NCBI GenBank assembly: GCA_015057405.1
Contig: SVEK01000014.1
Location: 1 to 63,902, forward strand
DNA length: 63,902 bases
Reading direction: 5' to 3'
Origin: Lachnospiraceae bacterium
GTDB taxonomy: Bacteria; Bacillota; Clostridia; Lachnospirales; Lachnospiraceae
Shown piece after piece: positions 26,638 to 37,347 of this stretch. Position numbers and translations under genes: made by a program. The notes under the pieces were generated by a model. It did not search any database. It had not been told where the DNA came from and saw only the letters and a program-made list of their open reading frames with translations. How positions within the stretch are numbered: position 1 is the first letter of the stretch; each line of letters opens with the position of its first letter.

Positions 26638-27618
26638 CTGAAAAAGATGCGTAAAGTAGTAATTGCATTGCTTGTTATGGCTATGGTTCTCGGAACTGTA
26701 CCTGTAGCTCAAAAGAATGCAGAGGCAAAGGTAACAAAGCGTACAATGTATGTAGGGAACTAGTTAAGGATTTATGTTTTTGGTGCGTCATTAAAAAAGG
26801 TTAAATTTAAGTCATCAAACAAAAAGGTTGCGTCTGTTAGTAAGAAAGGTATTATTAAGGCAAAGAAACCGGGAAAAACTACAATTACAGTTAAAATGGG
26901 CAAGAAGTCGGATAAGTACAAGATTACTGTTAAGAAAAAAGCAACAACCAAAAAGCCTAAAGTAACAAAAACTCCGGTTATTAACAATAATGTGGTGAAT
27001 AATCCGTCAACATATGTGTCTCCGACACCTACTATAGATCCTGCAATTATCAACAATCAGCTTGCTGCAAATATACTTGTAACAGCTACACCGATGGCAA
27101 GTGGTAAGGTTCTTTATGCTATAACTAATAACAACACTGTTAAGGTGTACAAAGTAGCTCTTTCTTTGGCATTTTACAATGCTACCGGAGCAGTGGTAGG
27201 AACCAATGATAATACACAGTATCATATGGATGCAGGTGAAACAAGATATGCGATTATTAGTCCTAAAGAAGGTGCAGATTTTGCAAAGACCGCTACAAGT
27301 ATAGCATGTACACAGTATGATAAATATACAGCAGTTAGGGAAAAAGCTGCGATAACACTTACCGATGCTCCAAAAGCAGATCCGGCAGACGGCGTTGTTC
27401 TTACTATTGTTAACGGAAACGCTAATAAAGTAACTGTTGATGGTGTTGTTGTATATAAAGATGCAACAGGAGCTATTCTTGATGCAAAATGGTTGTATGT
27501 TAGTTTAGAAGCAGGTCAGACTGTATTTGAAGATGTTTATGGACCTTATGACGCAGATTATCGTGACATACCATATACAACCTACGAAGTATACTATTAC
27601 GGTTTGAGCAGTTATTAA
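26638..27618 (+). pseudogene. Secreted BIG2-domain protein interrupted by an in-frame TAG
   Basis: A GGGAGG site at 26623-26628 lies 9 bases before a CTG codon at 26638, where one would expect ATG (frame reads L/M-K-K-M-R-K-V-V). A signal peptide follows, then a TAG at 26761-26763, after which the same frame continues through a BIG2 repeat (LKKVKFKSSNKKVASVSKKG) and about 240 further residues to 27618. The stop falls in the first strand of the BIG2 domain, where a sense codon is expected. An internal start at 26896 would lack the signal peptide. Nonsense loss is the simplest reading; readthrough is not excluded. Confidence 0.8.
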
Positions 27619-27660
27619 TAATACTCTTCTGATAACGAAGAATTATATGATGTAAACAGT

Positions 27661-27708
27661 GAGTCATTCGAAGAACTTTAAGCTACAGTTCGACGAATGA
27701 CTCTTTTT
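27661..27708 (+). terminator. Intrinsic terminator after the BIG2 pseudogene
   Basis: GAGTCATTCG (27661-27670) pairs perfectly with CGAATGACTC (27694-27703), followed by TTTTT. Confidence 0.85.
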
Positions 27709-27746
27709 GCTTACTAGGAAATTTCTTTGAAATTGTCCTGGTAAGC
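27709..27746. repeat. Palindrome adjoining the terminator
   Basis: GCTTACTAGGAAATTTC pairs with GAAATTGTCCTGGTAAGC, with one mismatch and a one-base bulge, around a 3-base loop. No T-run follows on either strand. From here to 27975 there is no gene; the stretch also holds the GC-rich repeat at 27766-27815 and the upstream region of the next gene. Confidence 0.6.
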
Positions 27747-27765
27747 AAAAGCGCTCCGCGGGAAC

Positions 27766-27815
27766 GCACTGCGGCGGAGAGGAAAATGTTGCTAACGCAA
27801 CCAGGCGCAGGCGGA
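27766..27815. repeat. Dispersed GC-rich repeat, family 2, copy A
   Basis: The 50-bp segment starts GCACTGCGGC and ends CGCAGGCGGA, with ATGTTG inside. The same ends at the same spacing occur at 36011-36061. The bases just beyond contain GTTGC/GCAAC and ATGTTGC/GCGACAT pairings. It is more GC-rich than its surroundings and carries no open frame. Confidence 0.6.
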
Positions 27816-27975
27816 GAATATCGCAAGCGACATTCTTTGTTCTTTAAAAAATAAGTAGATTCTTACAATTATGTCAGATTTATTGACGATATCACTAAGG
27901 TTACGTATAATTACTATGGGTGGAGTTTGTGTATGATTTTTCTGTTAAAATACAATTATACGAGGGGATATTGTA

Positions 27976-28956
27976 ATGAAAGAATTTCTTGATTTTTTGG
28001 AATTATTAAAAGGGAAAAAATTATATGTTCAAACACACAATTTTCCGGATCCGGATGCTATTGCATCAGCGTTTGGATTAAAAGAATTACTATCTCATTT
28101 TGGAATAACATCGACTATGTGTTATGTTGGAAGAATTGACAAATTAAGCACAAAGAAAATGACGATGTTATTTAACATAGATTTATGTCCTTATGAAGAA
28201 TTGAAAAATGAAATGACGGACGAGTCTTTGGTGATATGTGTTGACTCACAGAAGCAGGGCGGTAATATTCTTGATACAATTTGTCAGGAAGTTGCAGCTA
28301 TAGATCACCATCCTACATTTGTTCCTGTTGAATATCAGTACTCCGATATACGTATGACAGGTAGTTGTGCGACGTTGATAGCTGAATATTATAAAAAACT
28401 TAATGTACCTATGTCATCTGATGTTGCCACTGCTTTGTTATACGGAATGAAAATGGATACGTTAAACTTTACCAGAGGAGTGACTGAATTAGATATTGAA
28501 ATGTTTGCATTTCTGCATCCGATTATTAACGAAGATAAAATGGCCTGCCTTGAGAGGAATACGATGGAGATGAAAGACCTTAAGGCATATGGTGCTGCAA
28601 TAGAGAATATTGAACTGTTTGGAACAACCGGTTTTGCAAGGATTCCTTTTGCTTGTCCTGATGCCATGATTGCAATGGTATCGGATTTTATTTGTGCGGT
28701 TGAAGAGGTAGATACGGTTGTAATATATTCTTACCGTGAGGACGGAATAAAGTTTTCCGTTCGCTCAATTAACTCTGAAATAAACGTAGGAGAATTAACC
28801 AATAAAGCTCTTGAAAAGGTTGGTAATGGCGGAGGACACGATTCCATGGCAGGAGGATTTATTCCGGTTGCCAACAAAGAATTGTTAGGTAATAGTCCTG
28901 ACAGGTCTATCAGACAGTATTTCTTTAAAGCATGGGATGAATTATATGCCATGTAA
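27976..28956 (+). CDS. DHH-family phosphoesterase (NrnA-like)
   Basis: A GAGGGG site precedes the ATG. The 326-residue protein has the DHH-domain motifs: NFPDPDAIASAFGL near residue 20, a central VDSQ, IDHHPTF near 95, and the C-terminal DHHA1 motif GNGGGHDSMAGGF. The family includes nanoRNase/pAp phosphatase and small cyclic-dinucleotide phosphodiesterases, and sequence alone does not choose between them. The first motif has Asn where His is usual, a change that could affect metal binding. It stands alone between two non-coding stretches. Confidence 0.82.
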   Translation: MKEFLDFLELLKGKKLYVQTHNFPDPDAIASAFGLKELLSHFGITSTMCYVGRIDKLSTKKMTMLFNIDLCPYEELKNEMTDESLVICVDSQKQGGNILDTICQEVAAIDHHPTFVPVEYQYSDIRMTGSCATLIAEYYKKLNVPMSSDVATALLYGMKMDTLNFTRGVTELDIEMFAFLHPIINEDKMACLERNTMEMKDLKAYGAAIENIELFGTTGFARIPFACPDAMIAMVSDFICAVEEVDTVVIYSYREDGIKFSVRSINSEINVGELTNKALEKVGNGGGHDSMAGGFIPVANKELLGNSPDRSIRQYFFKAWDELYAM

Positions 28957-29112
28957 CAAGTGTTATTAAAGACCATACTGAATGTCTCTGTATTGAAGGA
29001 GCATATTCAAAGTGCCGGATGAAAATGCCGGATGTTTAGAGCGTGCGAGGAAGGTTTGTGTTGATATGGGTGGTGAGTAATAATTTAATAATGTTATATT
29101 GGGGAGAGAATA

Positions 29113-31218
29113 ATGATGATATATAACAGATTAAGAAAAATGATTACAAAATTGGTTGCTTTATCGATTGCAATGACTTTGTTTATTAGCTGTTTTGGCA
29201 CAGGGAAGGAAGTTGTTGCAAATGAGGAGCAGCCTTTATTTACGTTGGCATGTCTTTCAGACCTTCATAATCAGGGGCCGATAATAACGGAAGATAATCA
29301 TGCAATTCGCGGAACGATAGATGCAACTGTCGATAAAATGCTTGAAGAAGAAAAGGTAGATGCAGTTGTTATTGGCGGTGATGTATCGAGTGACCATACG
29401 ACAACAAGTGATAAGTTGTATAGAATTCTTGATATGGTTCAGGAAAGAATGCTTGAACTTACGAATAAGACATTGTGGATTGTAGGTAATCATGATTATA
29501 ACGCAGGCGGTTCTTTGTATAATTCGGCTGATTACTATAACCGATATGTTGAGCCGTCTATGGGAAGTGTGAAAGAATCTTCGGATATATATATTGAGAA
29601 TTATAACGGAATAGATTATGTGTGCGGATATCATTATGAAATAAATGGTTTCGATGTAATATGTCTTTCAAGCTCTTATGAGATATTAGAAGGAGAGAAG
29701 CAGCACAGTAATTATGCATATTCGGAGGGGACATTTGACTGGCTTGATGATACCTTGTATCGTCTCGATGAAAATAAACTGGTATTTGTTATCGGACATT
29801 TCCCGCTTGGAGGTTCCAATAATCTTTCTGCCCCTAACAAAGCGATGATTGGAAGTTCTGATACAAGAATGAAGGAAACTCTGGGGGCATACAACAATGT
29901 ATTTTACCTGTATGGACATGACCATGCCAAGGATACTGCTTACATCAGAACAGATACAAGTGAAAGAGTGACAGAATATGATAGCAAAGGTAATGTGCTC
30001 AATCCACACAGACATGAGGAAAATTTAGGAGCTGAAGAATCTGATGAATTAGTTATGCCTGAATCTGTTTTGTGGAAGTTTGAAAGCTCGGATGAGGGTT
30101 ATATAATTAAAAATGTCAATAACAATAAGTATCTTAATGTCGGAACCAATCTGACAACTTCTGATGAAGCAGCTCTTTGGAATGTAAAAGAAGAAAACGG
30201 TTCATTTGCAATAACAAAAGCGGATAGTTCTGAGGGCAACGGAGTGTATTACAGTACAAACTCAGGAACATATTCTTATGGTGCCGGTGGTAATCATTCT
30301 CTGATTAAACTGTACCGAAAAACAATGGTTGACGGTGTCGCTAATTATTTGCTTGCAGATGGCGGAATGGAGGATATAGATTCTGAATCAGAGTACATTC
30401 TTGTTGCAAATGATAATAAAGCGTTGTCTCATAAGAACATTGATTATCAGTCTGCCAATGACAGAATGCTGGCTGTTGAGGTTTCAAAAACTCAGATTAA
30501 TGGTAGTGAAGCTATAGAATTGCCGGAGAATATTATTTCCGATAATGAGAACTCTGATGATACGCCTGATGAAGTTGTTCCAACAGGGGAGCGTAAGTTT
30601 TCTACGGTATTCATGGGGTCCATGAGATATTATGATAATAGTATTGACGGATGGGTTCATGAAAATGACTCTAAGGTAGTTCAGGCTCTTATGGTGTATG
30701 TATATAAAGACCGTGTGGAATTTCACATGAAAAATTACGGTGTTGAAAATGCAGGTGAAGAGATTCTTAAGCCATATGTCGTTCCTATGAGTATTGTTCC
30801 GGAAACTACAGGAACTCCATCACCGGGTAATTCACAGGTGAATTTGCCTAATCAAGGGAATAGTGAGGCTGTCAAAGATAACATCGTCAATAATGTGGTG
30901 CAGGATACTAACGCGTCGGACAGCAGTAATTTTGTAAAAACAAAAATAAAGAAGGCTATAATTAAGAGTGTTTCACGAAAGAAGAATAAGGCAGTAGTAA
31001 AGATAAAAAAACAGAATAAAGTTTCAGGTTACAAACTTTTGTTATCAGTGAACAAAAAGTTCCGCAAGAAGGATACTAAAACCATATACTCTAAAAAACC
31101 GTCATTTATAATTAAGAAGTTAAAAAAAGGGAAAAAATACTACATAAAAATATGCGCATATAAAAAAGTTGGCGGTAAAAAGGTGTACGGTACATTCTCA
31201 AAAATTAAGAAAATATAA
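29113..31218 (+). CDS. Secreted calcineurin-like metallophosphoesterase with surface-binding tail
   Basis: GGGGAGAG precedes the ATG (29113, or 29116). An N-terminal signal sequence (about 1-36) leads to a metallophosphatase domain (about 42-290) with CLSDLH, GGDVSSDH, VGNHDY and the metal ligand pair in YGHDH. A region near 325-415 has repeated WKFE...YLNVG patterns resembling a ricin-type trefoil. The last 75 residues are extremely Lys-rich (KKAIIKSVSRKKNKAVVKIK) and look FN3-like, as in wall-bound proteins of related bacteria. It probably acts on extracellular phosphoesters at the cell surface; the substrate is unknown. Confidence 0.82.
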   Translation: MMIYNRLRKMITKLVALSIAMTLFISCFGTGKEVVANEEQPLFTLACLSDLHNQGPIITEDNHAIRGTIDATVDKMLEEEKVDAVVIGGDVSSDHTTTSDKLYRILDMVQERMLELTNKTLWIVGNHDYNAGGSLYNSADYYNRYVEPSMGSVKESSDIYIENYNGIDYVCGYHYEINGFDVICLSSSYEILEGEKQHSNYAYSEGTFDWLDDTLYRLDENKLVFVIGHFPLGGSNNLSAPNKAMIGSSDTRMKETLGAYNNVFYLYGHDHAKDTAYIRTDTSERVTEYDSKGNVLNPHRHEENLGAEESDELVMPESVLWKFESSDEGYIIKNVNNNKYLNVGTNLTTSDEAALWNVKEENGSFAITKADSSEGNGVYYSTNSGTYSYGAGGNHSLIKLYRKTMVDGVANYLLADGGMEDIDSESEYILVANDNKALSHKNIDYQSANDRMLAVEVSKTQINGSEAIELPENIISDNENSDDTPDEVVPTGERKFSTVFMGSMRYYDNSIDGWVHENDSKVVQALMVYVYKDRVEFHMKNYGVENAGEEILKPYVVPMSIVPETTGTPSPGNSQVNLPNQGNSEAVKDNIVNNVVQDTNASDSSNFVKTKIKKAIIKSVSRKKNKAVVKIKKQNKVSGYKLLLSVNKKFRKKDTKTIYSKKPSFIIKKLKKGKKYYIKICAYKKVGGKKVYGTFSKIKKI

Positions 31219-31329
31219 TGAATATTATTCTTGCATCTTTTTTGATAATGATATATAGTAGTTAGTACTGTAATACAGTCATTGTCAATGTGAATTTGAA
31301 AATGTAATATTGTACACGAGGTGAATGAA

Positions 31330-32565
31330 ATGAAACTGAATCTTTTAAAAAAAACAGCATATTTTGTTGCAATTGCTATTACCGTGACAGCACTTGCGGC
31401 ATGCGGAGGAGATAAAGCTAAGGATAAGGAACAGAACACTGAGGTTACAACAGAGGAAGAGTCTTCAGGAGGCGGTAAGATTAATCCAAATGTTACACCG
31501 ATGGTTTCTAAGGCTCCGGAAGCAGCTGATGCAGATAATCTCAAGGATGTTTTTGCGGAACGTTTTTCAATGGGCGTGGCAGTTAACAGCTGGCAGCTTG
31601 CGGATTCAAATACACTTGATTTTATTACGAAACATTATACAAGTATCACTATGGAAAATGAGATGAAGCCTGATTACATTCTTGATCAGGAGGCATCTGC
31701 TTCAGCAGAAGACGGAATGCCGGTACTTAAACTGGATGCAGTTGATAATATTATGAAAATGGCTGAAGATGCAGGACTTAAGATGCGTGGACATACACTC
31801 ATATGGCATAGTCAGACTCCCGGATGGCTGTTCCGTGTTGATTATGATGAAGACGGAGATTATGTTGACAGAGAAACTATGCTTGCGCGTATGGAAAGTT
31901 ACATCAAGAAGGTTCTTACTTTCTGTAATGAAGAGCATCCGGGTTTGGTTTATGCATGGGATGTATGTAACGAAACAATGAATGACTCACAGTATAGCGG
32001 ACATCGTACGGATAGTCCGTGGTATATAACCATTGGTGAGGATTATATTGAGAAAGCATTTGAGTTTGCAAGAAAGTATGCGGATAAGGACACAAAACTT
32101 TTCCTTAATGACTATGGAATTACATATGGCGAAAAATGTAAAGCTATATACGAGGTTGCTACCGGTTTGTATGAAAAAGGACTTCTTGACGGTATTGGAA
32201 TGCAGTCGCACCATGACATGGAAAACTTTAACCCGGATAATCTTGAAGCAGCAATTTATAAGTATGCACAGCTTGACGGACTTGAGATTCAGTTGACAGA
32301 GCTTGATCTTCACAATAATGATAATTCTTCTGACAGTATGCAGAAACAGGCAGAACTCTACAAACAGCTTTTTGATGTTATTGTTAAGCTGGATGCAGAA
32401 GAAATGGCTAATGTTACTAATGTAACTTTCTGGGGACTTAATGATTCAACCACATGGCTTACAGGATTTAGAAAAGAGACAAGCTATCCTCTTTTATTTG
32501 ATGCAGGAAATAATCCTAAGCCATGCTACTACAGTGTAATAGAATCAGTTAAGGAATATCAGTAA
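31330..32565 (+). CDS. GH10 endo-beta-1,4-xylanase, lipoprotein
   Basis: The start is the ATG at 31330 after GAGGTGA; a GTG three codons earlier lies within that site. A lipoprotein signal ends at Cys25 (LAAC), followed by a Glu/Thr-rich linker. The catalytic domain (about 75-410) is GH10: acid/base Glu215 in WDVCNETMND and nucleophile Glu324 in QLTELDLHN, with HTLIWHSQTPGW before them. It would cut xylan at the outer face of the membrane and feed xylo-oligosaccharides to uptake and to enzymes such as the GH43 and xylulokinase encoded in this window. Confidence 0.93.
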   Translation: MKLNLLKKTAYFVAIAITVTALAACGGDKAKDKEQNTEVTTEEESSGGGKINPNVTPMVSKAPEAADADNLKDVFAERFSMGVAVNSWQLADSNTLDFITKHYTSITMENEMKPDYILDQEASASAEDGMPVLKLDAVDNIMKMAEDAGLKMRGHTLIWHSQTPGWLFRVDYDEDGDYVDRETMLARMESYIKKVLTFCNEEHPGLVYAWDVCNETMNDSQYSGHRTDSPWYITIGEDYIEKAFEFARKYADKDTKLFLNDYGITYGEKCKAIYEVATGLYEKGLLDGIGMQSHHDMENFNPDNLEAAIYKYAQLDGLEIQLTELDLHNNDNSSDSMQKQAELYKQLFDVIVKLDAEEMANVTNVTFWGLNDSTTWLTGFRKETSYPLLFDAGNNPKPCYYSVIESVKEYQ

Positions 32566-32637
32566 TATTCCGGGTTATTAATACAAAATATTTTTAGGAT
32601 AAGTGAACTTAAATTAAGGACTAAAAGGAGATATATT

Positions 32638-34113
32638 ATGAAAATAAGAACAAGGTATGCGCCAAGTCCTACCGGAAAGATGCATGTAGGTAATCTTAGG
32701 ACTGCGCTTTATGAATTCCTTATTGCAAAACATGAGGGTGGAGACTTTTTATTCAGAATAGAGGACACTGATACAGAGAGATATGTTGAAGGTGCCATTG
32801 ATATTATTAATCATACGATGGAGCTTGCCGGTCTTACTTATGATGAAGGTCCGGGAAAAGAAGGCGGATATGGTCCTTACGTACAGAGTGAAAGAGTTAA
32901 ATCAGGATTATATCTTGAATATGCTAAGCAGCTTGTAGAAAAAGGTGAAGCATACTATTGTTTCTGTTCTAAAGAAAGACTTGATGCGCTTCGCGCAGAG
33001 TCTGCAGATGAATATGGTAAGGAAACTGCAAAGTATGACAAGCATTGTCTTAATCTGACAAAAGAAGAGGTTGAGGCAAAACTTGCTGCCGGTGAACCTT
33101 ATGTAATTCGCCAGAACAACCCTATGGAAGGGCAGACTGTTTTTTCAGATATAATATATGGAGACATAACCGTTGATAACAGTGAGCTTGATGACATGAT
33201 TCTTATTAAGTCAGACGGATATCCGACATATAATTTTGCGAATGTAGTAGATGATCATCTTATGAAGATTACACACGTTGTTCGTGGTAATGAGTATCTT
33301 TCGTCTGCGCCAAAGTACAATCGTTTGTATGAAGCATTCGGATGGGAAGTTCCTGTATATATTCATTGTCCGACAATCACGGATGAGGAACATAAAAAGT
33401 TATCTAAGAGACGCGGAGATGCTTCTTTTGAGGATTTGATGGAGCTTGGCTTCCTTCCGGAGGCAGTTGTCAATTATGTGGCTTTACTTGGATGGAGTCC
33501 GTCAGACAACCAGGAGATATTTACCTTGCAGGAGCTTATTGATGTATTTGATTATTCAAGAATAAGTAAGTCGCCTGCGGTATTTGATATTCAGAAGCTT
33601 AAATGGATGAATGGTGAATATATCAAGGCAATGGAAGATGACAGATATTTTGAGTATGCGCTTCCTGTTGTTGATAAAGTAGTTACAAAGGATGTTGATA
33701 AGAAAAAAATTGCAATGCTTTGCAAGAGCCGTATAGAGACATTCCCTGATATAGCGGAGAAGATTGATTTCTTTGAGGCGCTGCCTGAGTATGATATTGC
33801 AATGTATACCCATAAAAAAATGAAAACTAACTCGGAGAATTCGTTAGAGGTTTTGAAAGAGATGTTGCCATTATATGAAGCACTTGACGATTATTCGATA
33901 GAGGGAACACAAAAGGTTGCGATGGATTATGTTGCTGCTAAGGAGTGTAAGAATGGTCTTGCATTGTGGCCGCTTCGTACCGCAGTTTCAGGTAAACAAA
34001 TGACACCGGGTGGTGCATTTGAAATAATGGAGATTCTTGGTAAGGAGGAATCCATAGCAAGAATAAAAGTTGGAATTAGTATGCTTGAGGAGGTTGTTAA
34101 TGCAGCTGAATGA
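32638..34113 (+). CDS. gltX: Glutamyl-tRNA synthetase
   Basis: AAAGGAG precedes the ATG. The 491-residue protein shows the class I signature in [17 protein letters not shown] (HIGH motif variant) and KLSKRRGD (KMSKS variant), with the Glu-binding IEDTD segment between. It charges tRNA-Glu, and perhaps tRNA-Gln in organisms that use the amidotransferase route. The last 14 bases overlap the start of the helicase gene, so the two are co-translated. Confidence 0.95.
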   Translation: MKIRTRYAPSPTGKMHVGNLRTALYEFLIAKHEGGDFLFRIEDTDTERYVEGAIDIINHTMELAGLTYDEGPGKEGGYGPYVQSERVKSGLYLEYAKQLVEKGEAYYCFCSKERLDALRAESADEYGKETAKYDKHCLNLTKEEVEAKLAAGEPYVIRQNNPMEGQTVFSDIIYGDITVDNSELDDMILIKSDGYPTYNFANVVDDHLMKITHVVRGNEYLSSAPKYNRLYEAFGWEVPVYIHCPTITDEEHKKLSKRRGDASFEDLMELGFLPEAVVNYVALLGWSPSDNQEIFTLQELIDVFDYSRISKSPAVFDIQKLKWMNGEYIKAMEDDRYFEYALPVVDKVVTKDVDKKKIAMLCKSRIETFPDIAEKIDFFEALPEYDIAMYTHKKMKTNSENSLEVLKEMLPLYEALDDYSIEGTQKVAMDYVAAKECKNGLALWPLRTAVSGKQMTPGGAFEIMEILGKEESIARIKVGISMLEEVVNAAE

Positions 34114-35920
34114 AGCACAAAATAAAGCGGTTTGTCACGTCACCGGCCCTATGCTGGTGACGGCGGGCCCGGGTTCCGGAAAAACAAGAGTAATTGTGGA
34201 GCGAATAAAGCATCTGACCATGCACAAGGGTATTGCTCCAACCGGAATACTTGTTGTTACATTTACCAGAGCGGCAGCTCTTGAAATGAGACAGCGTTAT
34301 GAAAAAAGTGGCGGAAAGCCCGGCGTGGTATTTGGTACATTTCACAGCATATTCTTTATGATTCTTAAGAACGCGTATAAGTTCACTTCCTCTGACATTC
34401 TAAAAGAGGATGAAACTCGTCAGTTTATCAAAAAATTATTACCTTCCCTGCAATGGCAGACGGATAACGAAAAAGATACCATTAATGATATTATTGCAGA
34501 GATAAGTCGTGTTAAATCAGAGGCATACAATATTGAAAGTTATTATCCGATGACTTGTCCGGCAGAATCGTTTAGGAAATTATTCCTTGAATATGATAAT
34601 TGGCTCAAACGAAGCCGAAAAATTGATTTTGATGATATGTTATTATATACATATGAGCTTTTTAAGGCTAGAAAAGATATTTTGGCTTTATGGCAAAATC
34701 ATTTTGGATATATTCTTGTGGACGAATTTCAGGACATAAACAGAATTCAGTATGAGGTTTTGAAATTCCTTGCCGCTCCGCGTAATAATTTGTTTATCGT
34801 AGGAGATGATGACCAGTCGATATATGGTTTCAGAGGTTCAAAACCGGAATATATGATTAATTTTGATAAGGATTATCCTGATGCAGAACACATTATTCTT
34901 AATGTTAATTACAGAAGTTCGGGAAAGATTGTTGAAGCGGCAGGAAATCTTATCAAATGTAATAAAACAAGAATCAGTAAACGTATTGTACCGGCTCAGG
35001 ATGCAGGAAAACCTGTGACAATTAATTGTTTTGAATCCCTGAATGAACAGAATCGATATATTGTTGAAATAATTCAGAAATACCATGACATGGGTGTAGA
35101 GTACCGGGATATGGCAATATTATACAGAACTAATTCTCAGGCTCAATCACTGGTTCATACACTTATGGAATATGATATCCCTCTAAAAATTAAGGAGAGC
35201 ATTCCTAACATTTATTCTCATTGGATAGCCGGAGATATTATTGCATATATCAAGCTTGCGTTAGGTATTAATACGAAGGATGTATTTATGCGTATTATGA
35301 ACAGGCCTAACAGATATATATCAAGAGGTGCTGTTCCTAACGGAGATATTGATATGGATGAACTTGCTGCAATATATGAGGACAAACCGTGGATGTGTGA
35401 CCGAATTTATCAGTTTGACGCAGATATAAAAGCTATAAGCAGAATGGCGCCATCAAGGGGAATAAGATATATTGACAGAGTTATAGGATATGGTGATTTT
35501 TTAATTGAATATGCAGAGGAACGTGGCATTGATATAGAATCATTGCGGGATAAACTTGAAGAACTTATAGAGCTTGCCGGTCCTTTTAAAAAGTATGGTG
35601 ACTGGTTGGATTATATAGATGAATACGAGGAACTTCTTAAAGAAAACCAAACTGTAGGAGATAACAGTGATGCGGTTAATTGCATGACTATGCATGGTTC
35701 TAAAGGTTTGGAGTACAAATATGTAATAATTCCCGATGTTAACGAAGGAATAATACCTCACAAATTATCAACCGCTGATGAACAGATAGAAGAAGAACGG
35801 CGCATGTTGTATGTTGCCATGACCAGAGCAAAAGAGTCTTTATTTATGTTTTATACAAAGCACAGATATAATCATGATAATGAGCCGTCGCGCTTTATTG
35901 CTGAGATTTTGAGTAAATGA
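34100..35920 (+). CDS. UvrD/PcrA-family superfamily 1 DNA helicase
   Basis: The ATG at 34100 lies within the end of gltX and uses a GAGGAGG site there. The 606-residue protein carries the SF1A motifs: Walker [66 protein letters not shown] and [11 protein letters not shown]. It is about 120 residues shorter than PcrA, mainly at the C terminus, so its exact subgroup is open. It unwinds DNA in repair or replication restart. Confidence 0.92.
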   Translation: MQLNEAQNKAVCHVTGPMLVTAGPGSGKTRVIVERIKHLTMHKGIAPTGILVVTFTRAAALEMRQRYEKSGGKPGVVFGTFHSIFFMILKNAYKFTSSDILKEDETRQFIKKLLPSLQWQTDNEKDTINDIIAEISRVKSEAYNIESYYPMTCPAESFRKLFLEYDNWLKRSRKIDFDDMLLYTYELFKARKDILALWQNHFGYILVDEFQDINRIQYEVLKFLAAPRNNLFIVGDDDQSIYGFRGSKPEYMINFDKDYPDAEHIILNVNYRSSGKIVEAAGNLIKCNKTRISKRIVPAQDAGKPVTINCFESLNEQNRYIVEIIQKYHDMGVEYRDMAILYRTNSQAQSLVHTLMEYDIPLKIKESIPNIYSHWIAGDIIAYIKLALGINTKDVFMRIMNRPNRYISRGAVPNGDIDMDELAAIYEDKPWMCDRIYQFDADIKAISRMAPSRGIRYIDRVIGYGDFLIEYAEERGIDIESLRDKLEELIELAGPFKKYGDWLDYIDEYEELLKENQTVGDNSDAVNCMTMHGSKGLEYKYVIIPDVNEGIIPHKLSTADEQIEEERRMLYVAMTRAKESLFMFYTKHRYNHDNEPSRFIAEILSK

Positions 35921-35969
35921 AATAGCGTTAATAAGTTTGTTGATGTAATATGATTGGGTATAATTTAAG

Positions 35970-36005
35970 GGAAAGACGTTTTGAAAAGGAAAGACGTTTT
36001 GAAAA
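35970..36005. repeat. Two tandem copies of an 18-bp repeat
   Basis: GGAAAGACGTTTTGAAAA occurs at 35970-35987 and again at 35988-36005, just after the helicase gene and just before family 2 repeat copy B. Confidence 0.8.
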
Positions 36006-36010
36006 GAATT

Positions 36011-36061
36011 GCACTGCGGCAAAAAGCTTGAATGTTGTTAAAGCAGTTTGCCGCAGGCGGA
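36011..36061. repeat. Dispersed GC-rich repeat, family 2, copy B
   Basis: The 51-bp segment starts GCACTGCGGC and ends CGCAGGCGGA, as at 27766-27815. Here the ends also form a stem: CTGCGGCAAA (36014-36023) pairs with TTTGCCGCAG (36047-36056). It may act as a 3'-end hairpin for the helicase transcript, but no T-run follows. Confidence 0.6.
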
Positions 36062-36131
36062 TAACCCTTATAGAAATCTCTCGGAAGAGATTCTGTTTGA
36101 TTTGGATTTGTGAAAATCTACAAGTTGAAAA

Positions 36132-36449
36132 TTAGTAATTGCCGTCAATTAAATCTTCAATTTCCTGTTCCTGCATGATGTCATCAAATGTATCGCAGAC
36201 GTCCTGATATTCTTTTTCGTCAGTGATCTCTTCAAGTTCCATATCTTCACCGCCATCGTAGCGACATCTCATGAGATAAATTTCGTCCGGTTCACCGGAA
36301 GTAGGATACAACGCAACATAATCCTGTCCGGCAAGTTCAAATATTACGACTACGTCGCATTCAAGTTCTGTGCCATCTTCTAACGGAAGTGTAACTACTA
36401 AATCTTCTTCTTCAACTTCGTAATCATCTTCGAAATCGTAATCTTTCAT
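36132..36449 (-). CDS. DUF1292 family protein (YrzB-like)
   Basis: AAAGGAG precedes the ATG. The 105-residue protein is strongly acidic and matches the DUF1292 pattern: a short acidic lead, then VVTLPLEDGTELECDVVVIFELAGQDYVALYP, and an acidic helical end. Homologues are widespread in Firmicutes and of unknown function. It stands alone, divergent from the cyclophilin gene. Confidence 0.85.
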   Translation of the reverse strand: MKDYDFEDDYEVEEEDLVVTLPLEDGTELECDVVVIFELAGQDYVALYPTSGEPDEIYLMRCRYDGGEDMELEEITDEKEYQDVCDTFDDIMQEQEIEDLIDGNY

Positions 36450-36624
36450 ATTGGAAGCTCCTTTCGTATAATAAATTCTCTATATAATGTACCAAATTCA
36501 GGCGCGATTTGCAATTATAACTTTTTTATTGTAAAATGGTGAAAAATGAGCCTGAAAATTATGGTTTAGCTTTAGTAGTAAGCATATAATTAAGGGCGGA
36601 GTCGATGAGAGGAGCATTAATACA

Positions 36625-37254
36625 ATGAAAAAGATTAGCAGATTATTGATTGCAGTTATGTTGGTTGGAGTTCTGGTACTTACAGGTTGCCAAAAAGGTG
36701 ACGGCGGTTCGACGGATAAGTCATCGGATAAAGGTGGTGCCGAGAACGTAAGAGGTAATATTGTAAAGGCAGAGATTAATATTATTGATTATGGTGTGAT
36801 AGAACTTGAACTAGACGGAAAAACAGCCCCGATAACAGTTGAAAATTTTGTTAAACTTGCGGAATCGGGATTTTATGACGGACTTACTTTTCATAGAATT
36901 ATATCTGATTTTATGATTCAGGGTGGTGACCCGGAAGGAAACGGACAAGGCGGTTCTAAAGAGTCGATAAAAGGTGAGTTTGCGGCTAACGGTGTTGAAA
37001 ATAACATATCCCATGTACGTGGTGTGATTTCAATGGCAAGAGCTTCGAATGATATGGACAGTGCATCTTCACAGTTTTTTATTGTTCATAAAGATTCTAC
37101 ATTCCTTGATGGTCAATATGCCGCATTTGGTAAAGTAACTAAAGGAATCGAGATAGTTGATAAGATCTGTGCGGACACCCAGGTTGAAGATGACAACGGA
37201 ACAGTTCTTGCTGAGAATCAGCCGGTTATTGATTCAATAAAAATCATAAGATAG
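36625..37254 (+). CDS. Cyclophilin-type peptidyl-prolyl isomerase, lipoprotein
   Basis: A lipoprotein signal ends at Cys22 (LTGC), then a Gly/Ser/Asp linker. The cyclophilin domain (about 50-209) contains FHRIISDFMIQGGDPEGNGQGG, SMARASNDMDSASSQFFI and LDGQYAAFGKV, including the catalytic Arg and the FIIQGGD-like core. It would assist folding of exported proteins at the outer face of the membrane. An upstream GAGAGGAG site supports the start. Confidence 0.93.
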   Translation: MKKISRLLIAVMLVGVLVLTGCQKGDGGSTDKSSDKGGAENVRGNIVKAEINIIDYGVIELELDGKTAPITVENFVKLAESGFYDGLTFHRIISDFMIQGGDPEGNGQGGSKESIKGEFAANGVENNISHVRGVISMARASNDMDSASSQFFIVHKDSTFLDGQYAAFGKVTKGIEIVDKICADTQVEDDNGTVLAENQPVIDSIKIIR

Positions 37255-37347
37255 TACAGAATAAAGAGTATACCAATAACATGTATACCAATAACATGTG
37301 CAAGAATAAATTGTACAAAATATAGCGTTATATCAGGTAAGATGCGT

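Noticed and set aside
26896-27618. Separate 240-residue gene starting at 26896
   Set aside because: It would lack a signal peptide and start inside a BIG2 domain without a ribosome site; the same frame continues upstream across a TAG.
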